Shown here piece by piece: positions 53,956 to 59,000 of a stretch of DNA of 59,000 nucleotides; the first letter of the stretch is position 1, and each line of letters starts with the position of its first letter. The notes beneath the pieces are model-generated. The model was not told where the DNA came from and did not search any database. It saw nothing but the letters and a program-made list of their open reading frames with translations. Both the position numbers and the translations under genes were made by a program. Location of the stretch: assembly GCA_015654635.1 (NCBI GenBank), contig JAATGP010000040.1, positions 1-59,000 on the forward strand. The letters are read 5' to 3'. This DNA is from Alphaproteobacteria bacterium. GTDB taxonomy: Bacteria > Pseudomonadota > Alphaproteobacteria > Micropepsales > Micropepsaceae.

Positions 53956-54870
53956 ATGATCCAGGTGCAAATGGAACGGTCTGGCGAGATGGAGGTCTTC
54001 GTCAAGGTCGTTCAGGACGGCGGTTTCACCGCTGCCGCGCGCGGTTTGGGACTGACACCATCCAGCGTGAGTAAGCTGGTGGCGCGGCTGGAGATGCGGC
54101 TGGGAACCCGCCTGCTCGCCCGCAGCACCCGCGTGGTCAGCCTGACTGGGGAGGGCGAGGCTTACTACGCAGCAGCCCTTCGCGCCCTAAAAGCGCTGAA
54201 CGAAGCCGAACACCTCGCGGCGGCGGGAACGGTGCGCGGACAGCTCTCGGTTACCGCTTCGGTGCCGGTGGGAACCATGTTCGTGGCCCCCGCCCTGCCC
54301 GCGTTTTTGGCACGCCATCCGTATCTGACGGTTGATCTCAGCATCACCGATGATGTCGTCAATCTGTTGGCACAGAAGGCCGATGTGGCGATCCGCGTGG
54401 GGGATTTGACGGATTCCAGCCTAATGGCGAAGAAGCTGGCCGAAAGCCCGCGCGTGGTGGTGGCCTCACCCGCTTATCTGGCGGCACATGGCGTGCCGCA
54501 AACGCCCGAAGCGCTGGAGCGCCATAACTGCCTGCGCTTCAACTTCCGAAGGCCCGGACGCGGCTGGCCATTCCTCCGCGAGGGAGAGGTTTCCGAACAA
54601 GCACTGTCCGGCAGCTTGCTGGTCAACAACGGCGAGACCATGAAGCAGATGGTGCTGGCCGGGGTCGGCATCGCCCGGCTGGGGCGCTTTCATGTCGCCG
54701 CCGAGATCGCGCGCGGAGAGTTGGTGGTGCTACTGGAGGGGTTCAATCCCGGCGATCTGGAAACCATCAGTGCGGTCTATCTCGCCGGTGACCATATGCC
54801 AGGGCGCATCCGCGCCTTCGTCGATCACATGGCGGCCTCTATGGCGGCGGCATTTCCGGTGATGGATTAG
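53956..54870 (+). CDS. LysR-family transcriptional regulator
   Basis: The 304-residue regulator has an N-terminal winged HTH (MEVFVKVVQDGGFTAAARGL, LTPSSVSKLVARLE, GTRLLARSTR) and a periplasmic-binding-like effector domain (VSLT onward; RGQLSVTASVPVG, HNCLRFNFRRPG). It is divergent from the SDR gene and probably regulates it. The ATG at 53956 is preferred; the frame opens at 53890. Its last four bases overlap the convergent rarA stop. Confidence 0.9.
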   Translation: MIQVQMERSGEMEVFVKVVQDGGFTAAARGLGLTPSSVSKLVARLEMRLGTRLLARSTRVVSLTGEGEAYYAAALRALKALNEAEHLAAAGTVRGQLSVTASVPVGTMFVAPALPAFLARHPYLTVDLSITDDVVNLLAQKADVAIRVGDLTDSSLMAKKLAESPRVVVASPAYLAAHGVPQTPEALERHNCLRFNFRRPGRGWPFLREGEVSEQALSGSLLVNNGETMKQMVLAGVGIARLGRFHVAAEIARGELVVLLEGFNPGDLETISAVYLAGDHMPGRIRAFVDHMAASMAAAFPVMD

Positions 54871-56177
54871 GCCCCGCCACTCTTTTTGACCCGCAGCTTG
54901 GCCCAATAATCCAGGCGCTTTTGGATTTCGCGCTCGAAGCCCATTTCCTTGGGCCGGTAATATTGTTCGCGAGACATATCATCGGGGAAATAATTCTGGC
55001 CGGAAAAGCCATCTTCGGTGTCGGGATCGTATTGATAGCCGGCGCCATAGCCGAGGTTCTTCATCAGCTTGGTCGGAGCGTTCAAAATGTGCGCCGGCGG
55101 CATCAGCGAACCGTGTTCCTGCGCGGCATGTTTGGAAGCCCCAAAAGCCTTGTAGGATGATGTCGATTTGGGCGCGGTGGCGAGGTAAATCACGCATTGC
55201 GCCAACGCCAGTTCGCCTTCTGGACTGCCGAGAAAATCGAACACATCCTTGGCGGCGATGGCTTGCACCACGGCTTGCGGATCGGCAAGGCCAATATCCT
55301 CGATGCTCATGCGCACCAGACGCCGGGCGATGAACAGCGGCTGCTCGCCGCCCGCCAGCATCCGCGCCATCCAATAAAGCGCCGCATCGGGATCGGAGCC
55401 GCGCACGGATTTGTGCAGGGCGGAGATCAGATTGTAATGCTCCTCGCGGCTTTTGTCGTAGACCGGGGCGCGGCGCTGCACCGCTTCCACAAGGGCTGCG
55501 GGGTCGAGCGGCTTGACGATCTTGAGGGCGGAGATTTCCTCGGCGAGATTGAGAATGTAGCGGCCATCGCCATCGGCCATAGCTTTGATGGTGTCGCGGG
55601 CCTCGTCTGTGAGGGGCAGCTTCTCGCCGGTATGGCTTTCGACCCGCTGCAGCAGGAGTTCGAGCGCCGCATCATCGAGACGGCGCAGCACCAGAACCTG
55701 GGCGCGGGAGAGCAGCGCGCCGTTGAGTTCAAAGGACGGGTTCTCTGTCGTGGCGCCGACCAGAACCACGGTGCCGTCTTCCACCACCGGCAGGAAGCTA
55801 TCCTGCTGGCTGCGGTTGAAACGGTGGATCTCATCGATGAAGAGCAGGGTGCCCTGCCCCACACGGCGGCGCTGGCGGGCGGCCTCGAAAGACTTCTTCA
55901 GCTCGGCAACGCCGGAAAAGACGGCCGAGAGTTGCTCGAAATGCAGATTGAAGGCGGAAGACAGCAGCCGCGAAATGGTGGTCTTGCCGGTGCCGGGCGG
56001 GCCCCAGAGAATGATCGAGTGCGGCCGGTTCGCCGCCACCATCCGCCCGATAGGTCCCTCCGGCCCGATGAGGTGATCCTGACCCACAACTTCGGCCAGC
56101 GTTTTCGGCCTGAGGCGGTCAGCCAAAGGGCGTGGCGCGGTATCTTCGAGGCCGGCGGAACCAAAGAGATCGGACAT
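54867..56177 (-). CDS. rarA: Replication-associated recombination protein A (AAA+ ATPase)
   Basis: RarA (MgsA) acts at stalled replication forks. The 436-residue protein has MSDLFGSAGLEDTAPRPLAD, VVGQDHLIGP, Walker A GPPGTGKTT, Walker B LLFIDEIHRFNRSQQD, sensor 1 GATTENPSF, and the C-terminal tetramerisation part (ALYWMARMLAGGE, LPPAHILNAPTKLMK-like segment, GYQYDPDTEDGF). The start at 56177 is used; upstream codons come from an unusual AAT-GGC repeat-like spacer. It follows the protease gene by 73 bp, as in many Alphaproteobacteria. Confidence 0.94.
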   Translation of the reverse strand: MSDLFGSAGLEDTAPRPLADRLRPKTLAEVVGQDHLIGPEGPIGRMVAANRPHSIILWGPPGTGKTTISRLLSSAFNLHFEQLSAVFSGVAELKKSFEAARQRRRVGQGTLLFIDEIHRFNRSQQDSFLPVVEDGTVVLVGATTENPSFELNGALLSRAQVLVLRRLDDAALELLLQRVESHTGEKLPLTDEARDTIKAMADGDGRYILNLAEEISALKIVKPLDPAALVEAVQRRAPVYDKSREEHYNLISALHKSVRGSDPDAALYWMARMLAGGEQPLFIARRLVRMSIEDIGLADPQAVVQAIAAKDVFDFLGSPEGELALAQCVIYLATAPKSTSSYKAFGASKHAAQEHGSLMPPAHILNAPTKLMKNLGYGAGYQYDPDTEDGFSGQNYFPDDMSREQYYRPKEMGFEREIQKRLDYWAKLRVKKSGGA

Positions 56178-56250
56178 GGAGGAAGAATACAGGGAATAGC
56201 CAATGGCGAATAGCGAATAGGGGAAAAGTGCCGCCCCTGCCCGTTCCTCT

Positions 56251-57684
56251 TCAGCCATCCACCGTCAGCGCTAGGCGGCGGCCGTCGCGTTCGAGAACGA
56301 GATCCCAATGGCCACCGGCGCGATCCAGGAGGCTCTTGAGGGCGCCGACATCATTGGCGGGCTTGCCGTTGACCGAGCGGACGATATCGCCGGGTTGAAA
56401 GCCATATTGGGTCGAGATCGTGCCCGGCGCGATGGCGCGGATGACAACACCCTTGGTGAAGAGATTCATCTGCAGATCGAGCGCCACGGCAGGCGACAGG
56501 TTCTCCACCCGCGCGCCCGTCAGCGGATTGCGGCCTGCGATGGTGGTGCTGTCGCGTTTGGGATTTTCCGGCGGCAGGGCCAGTTTGAGACTGACATCGC
56601 GGGTGCGGCCATCATCAAGCAATTTGAGGCGCAGCGTGTCGCCCGGCTTGCGGGTGGCGATGCGGTAATTGAGGCTCTGCATATCGTCGATGTCAGCGCC
56701 ATCAACCGAGAGCACAACGGTGCCCGTTTTCAAACCCGCTTGCGCGGCGGGGCCGCCGGGATAGATGGTCTTCAGCAGCACGCCTTGCGGCCGCGGCAGT
56801 TTGAGGGCGCTGGCGATTTCGCTCGTCACCGGCTGGCCATCGGCACCGATCCAAGGGAACCGCACGCCGCCGGAGGAGGCGCCTTCGACCACGCGCCGCG
56901 CCAGATTGGCGGGAATGGCAAAGCCGATGCCGATATTGCCGCCCGAGGGCGAGAGAATGGCCGTGTTGATGCCCGCGAGCTTGCCATCGGTCGTTACCAG
57001 CGCGCCGCCGGAATTGCCGGGATTGATGGCGGCATCGGTCTGGATGAAGAACTGCGCATTGCTGGCGTTGGAATCGGAGCGCGCCAAGGCCGAAACGATA
57101 CCCATGGTGACGGTCTGGCCGACGCCGAAGGGATCGCCTATGGCGAGCACCAGATCGCCCACCTGCAAACTATCGGAATTGCCGAACTCGACCACCGGCA
57201 GCTTTTCGCCATGGGTATCGATTTTGAGCACGGCAAGGTCGGTGCGCGGATCGGCGAGCTGCACCTTGGCCTTGAACTCACGCTTGTCCGACAGCGAGAC
57301 GACGATGTCCTGCCCGCCCTGGATGACATGATTGTTGGTGAGGATGAGGCCATCGGCCCGCACGATCACGCCCGAGCCGAGCGATTGTTGCACGCGACGC
57401 TGCTGCTGCGGGTTGAGGTTGAAGAAGCGCTGGAAAAAGGGATCGTTGAAAAAGGGATTGCTAGGCGCCTGCACCACGCTGCGCGAATAGACATTGACCA
57501 CGGCCGGCGCGATGCGCTTGACGACAGGGGCGAAGGTGAGTTGCACCTGCCCTTTTTCACGCGGGACGGCGAGGGTCTGGGGGCTTTGGACCTTTTCCAA
57601 CTGCGCCGCCGGGGCAACCCCAAGAGACAGCGCCGCGCAGCCCGCGATGAACACGGCCACCCCGATCAACCCGCTGCGATACAT
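56251..57684 (-). CDS. DegP/DegQ-type periplasmic serine protease
   Basis: This is an HtrA-family protease/chaperone of the envelope. The start at 57684 has GGAGG eight bases upstream and gives 477 residues with a signal peptide or anchor (MYRSGLIGVAVFIAGCAAL). The triad is His in ILTNNHVI, Asp in PRTDLAVLKID and Ser in NPGNSGGALV; two PDZ domains follow, with GVLLKTIYPGGPAAQAGL and GVVIRAIAPGTISTQYGFQPGD. A Cys in AGCAAL might also be a lipobox-like site. It is downstream of rplQ. Confidence 0.92.
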   Translation of the reverse strand: MYRSGLIGVAVFIAGCAALSLGVAPAAQLEKVQSPQTLAVPREKGQVQLTFAPVVKRIAPAVVNVYSRSVVQAPSNPFFNDPFFQRFFNLNPQQQRRVQQSLGSGVIVRADGLILTNNHVIQGGQDIVVSLSDKREFKAKVQLADPRTDLAVLKIDTHGEKLPVVEFGNSDSLQVGDLVLAIGDPFGVGQTVTMGIVSALARSDSNASNAQFFIQTDAAINPGNSGGALVTTDGKLAGINTAILSPSGGNIGIGFAIPANLARRVVEGASSGGVRFPWIGADGQPVTSEIASALKLPRPQGVLLKTIYPGGPAAQAGLKTGTVVLSVDGADIDDMQSLNYRIATRKPGDTLRLKLLDDGRTRDVSLKLALPPENPKRDSTTIAGRNPLTGARVENLSPAVALDLQMNLFTKGVVIRAIAPGTISTQYGFQPGDIVRSVNGKPANDVGALKSLLDRAGGHWDLVLERDGRRLALTVDG

Positions 57685-57947
57685 TTCCACTGCCTCCAAA
57701 ACCTGTGCCAGCATCGCCCCCGACACCCGCACAATCCCACTGGTCCGATTATCGCCCATCGCCGCGCCCTTGCCTAATTACGCAAATGCAAAGCTGGAAC
57801 TACCTGCGTGCTTCGAGGGCCAGCCGCAGAAATACCTCGGCATACCGCCGCCAGGCAAATGCGGCTGGCCGCCTCAGACTGGTCGAGAACTTTTGTGCTG
57901 GCGCGGCGGCGAGCCTCGAAGCACGTACCCGGGACGACAGCTTTAAC
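57685..57947. repeat. Intergenic nested inverted repeat
   Basis: Between the protease gene and the rplQ terminator, CGTGCTTCGAGG (57807-57818) pairs with CCTCGAAGCACG (57914-57925), 12 perfect bases. Inside it GGCCAGCCGCA (57818-57828) pairs with TGCGGCTGGCC (57860-57870), 11 perfect bases. The whole 119-bp unit looks like a dispersed intergenic palindromic element of the kind common in alphaproteobacteria. No protein is encoded. Confidence 0.7.
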
Positions 57948-57980
57948 GACAAAAGGCGGCCCGTTGCCGAGCCGCCTTTA
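57948..57980 (-). terminator. rplQ: Rho-independent terminator of rpoA-rplQ
   Basis: AAAGGCGGC (57952-57960) and GCCGCCTTT (57971-57979) form a stem 26 bases past the rplQ stop codon on the minus strand, with a TTTTGTCG tail. It closes the ribosomal-protein operon. Confidence 0.85.
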
Positions 57981-58005
57981 TCAAATCTTCGTTGGAAACG
58001 GACGA

Positions 58006-58428
58006 TCAGGCTTCCGCCCCTTCGTCCTCCGACACGTTCACCGGACCGGAATCCTTACCCTTGGCTTCCGGATCGCGGTCGACGAATTCGATGATCGCCA
58101 TCGGCGCGTTGTCGCCAAAGCGGAAACCCGCCTTGAGAACGCGGATATAACCGCCCGGACGATTGGCATAACGCGGTCCCAGGACCTCGAACAGCTTCTT
58201 GACCTGATCCAAATCGCGGATGGTCGAGACGGCCTGACGGCGCGCATGAAGGTCGCCACGGCGCGACAGCGTTACGAGCTTCTCCACCACCGGGCCAAGT
58301 TCCTTCGCCTTGGGCAGGGTGGTCTTGATCTGCTCATGCTTGATCAGCGCAGCCGCCATATTGGCGAACATCGCCGTACGATGGGACTGTGTGACATTGA
58401 GCTTCCGGCCAGAATTGCGATGGCGCAT
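58006..58428 (-). CDS. rplQ: 50S ribosomal protein L17
   Basis: L17 is a component of the large ribosomal subunit near the exit tunnel. The 140-residue protein starts [20 protein letters not shown] and has [25 protein letters not shown] and [12 protein letters not shown], all standard. An acidic alphaproteobacterial-type C-terminal extension ([16 protein letters not shown]) follows. It is the last gene after rpoA and is followed by a strong terminator. Confidence 0.97.
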   Translation of the reverse strand: MRHRNSGRKLNVTQSHRTAMFANMAAALIKHEQIKTTLPKAKELGPVVEKLVTLSRRGDLHARRQAVSTIRDLDQVKKLFEVLGPRYANRPGGYIRVLKAGFRFGDNAPMAIIEFVDRDPEAKGKDSGPVNVSEDEGAEA

Positions 58429-58485
58429 TGCTTTACCCTCTAGAAACGAAGCACCCCCGCCCGCGCCGGGCAGGGATGCAAAAAA

Positions 58486-59000
58486 TCAGTACTGATCCTC
58501 GTAGCGCTTGGCGAGGTCTTCGATGTTTTCCGGCGGCCAACCCGGCACTTCCATGCCGAGATGCAGGCCCATTTCGGCCAGCACCGCTTTGATCTCGTTC
58601 AGCGATTTACGGCCGAAGTTCGGCGTACGGAGCATTTCCGCTTCGGTCTTCTGGATGAGATCGCCGATGTAGACGATGTTGTCGTTCTTGAGGCAATTGG
58701 CCGAACGCACCGACAGCTCCAGTTCGTCGACCTTCTTGAGAAGGACGGGATTGAAGGCGAGATCGGGCTTGGCTTCTTCGGTAACGCGCTCGCGCGGTTC
58801 CTCGAAATTGATGAAGACCTGGAGCTGGACCTGCAGGATGCGCGCGGAGTAAGCGACCGCGTTATCCGGCGTGATGGCGCCATTGGTTTCAACCGTCAAG
58901 GTCAGCTTGTCGTAATCGAGAATCTGGCCCTCACGGGTGTTCTCAACCTTGTAGGAGACCTTCTTGACCGGCGAAAACAGACTGTCGACGGCGATAAGGC
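58486..59000 (-). CDS. rpoA: RNA polymerase alpha subunit (3' part)
   Basis: The gene runs off the right edge of the window. The visible part holds the end of the N-terminal dimerisation domain ([35 protein letters not shown]), the linker and the complete C-terminal domain ([47 protein letters not shown]), which binds UP elements and activators. It is 57 bp upstream of rplQ in the conserved order. Confidence 0.97.
   Translation of the reverse strand, partial: LIAVDSLFSPVKKVSYKVENTREGQILDYDKLTLTVETNGAITPDNAVAYSARILQVQLQVFINFEEPRERVTEEAKPDLAFNPVLLKKVDELELSVRSANCLKNDNIVYIGDLIQKTEAEMLRTPNFGRKSLNEIKAVLAEMGLHLGMEVPGWPPENIEDLAKRYEDQY

Noticed and set aside
56308..57777. 489-codon open frame on the plus strand opposite the DegP/Q gene
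   Set aside because: It is the antisense shadow of a gene with clear protease motifs; GC-rich codon use opens the opposite frame. Its product resembles no family.
1..59000. CRISPR arrays, phage modules, restriction or toxin-antitoxin systems
   Set aside because: No regularly spaced repeats, cas genes, phage structural genes, methylases or toxin-like pairs were recognised on either strand.

Overview
The window is 59 kb of GC-rich bacterial chromosome from an alphaproteobacterium. The evidence is an ATP12 F1-ATPase assembly chaperone, the order rpoA-rplQ-degP/Q-rarA...crcB-rluC-ATP12-pccB, an APS-reductase-type CysH, outer-membrane TonB-dependent receptors as sugar importers, and DUF736/TraG conjugation genes of alphaproteobacterial type. 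Genus is not decidable from this sequence; a Micropepsales/Rhizomicrobium- or Caulobacterales-like lineage is a guess.

Region 1 (1-1286) holds an IS701-family transposase remnant running off the left edge. It is broken by a frameshift and by a 42-bp hairpin insertion that carries an in-frame stop.

Region 2 (1287-32460) is a polysaccharide-utilisation locus for L-arabinose polymers (arabinan, arabinoxylan side chains, beta-arabinosides), nearly all on the minus strand. Reading downstream from the high coordinates it has a TonB receptor, three secreted GH43 arabinanase-like enzymes, a GPH-type sugar transporter overlapping a cytoplasmic GH51 arabinofuranosidase, an exported GH51, a Tat-exported GH127 beta-L-arabinofuranosidase and an exported aldose 1-epimerase. 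A FadR-type GntR regulator, araA, araB, araD and an SSS sugar symporter with one in-frame amber codon follow. Beyond a convergent plus-strand block (second FadR-type regulator, LytS-like kinase, LytTR response regulator) come a second TonB receptor and a very large secreted GH54 arabinofuranosidase. Together they give polymer cleavage at the surface and in the periplasm, uptake through TonB receptors, inner-membrane import of oligomers and monomer, and the isomerase pathway arabinose, ribulose, ribulose-5-P, xylulose-5-P. A shared TCAGACAA site lies 56-72 bp upstream of four of these genes, always in the same orientation, which suggests a common GntR-type regulon.

Region 3 (32.4-35.95 kb) is a graveyard of mobile DNA: an IS5-family transposase remnant, a truncated traG/virD4 gene, DUF736 and a small HTH-like ORF. 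It ends at the 3' end of a tRNA-Leu(GAG) gene, as expected for a decayed integrative element.

Region 4 (36.5-59 kb) is core genome: GDP-mannose hydrolase, cysH with a siroheme-synthase-like partner, a FliN-type protein, lipB, lrgAB, acylphosphatase, propionyl-CoA carboxylase alpha and (5.4 kb away) beta subunits, a FUSC protein, an M28 peptidase, RidA, a GNAT acetyltransferase, ATP12, an RluC/D pseudouridine synthase, crcB-DUF190, a 53-residue unknown, SDR, LysR, rarA, a DegP/Q protease, rplQ and the 3' part of rpoA.
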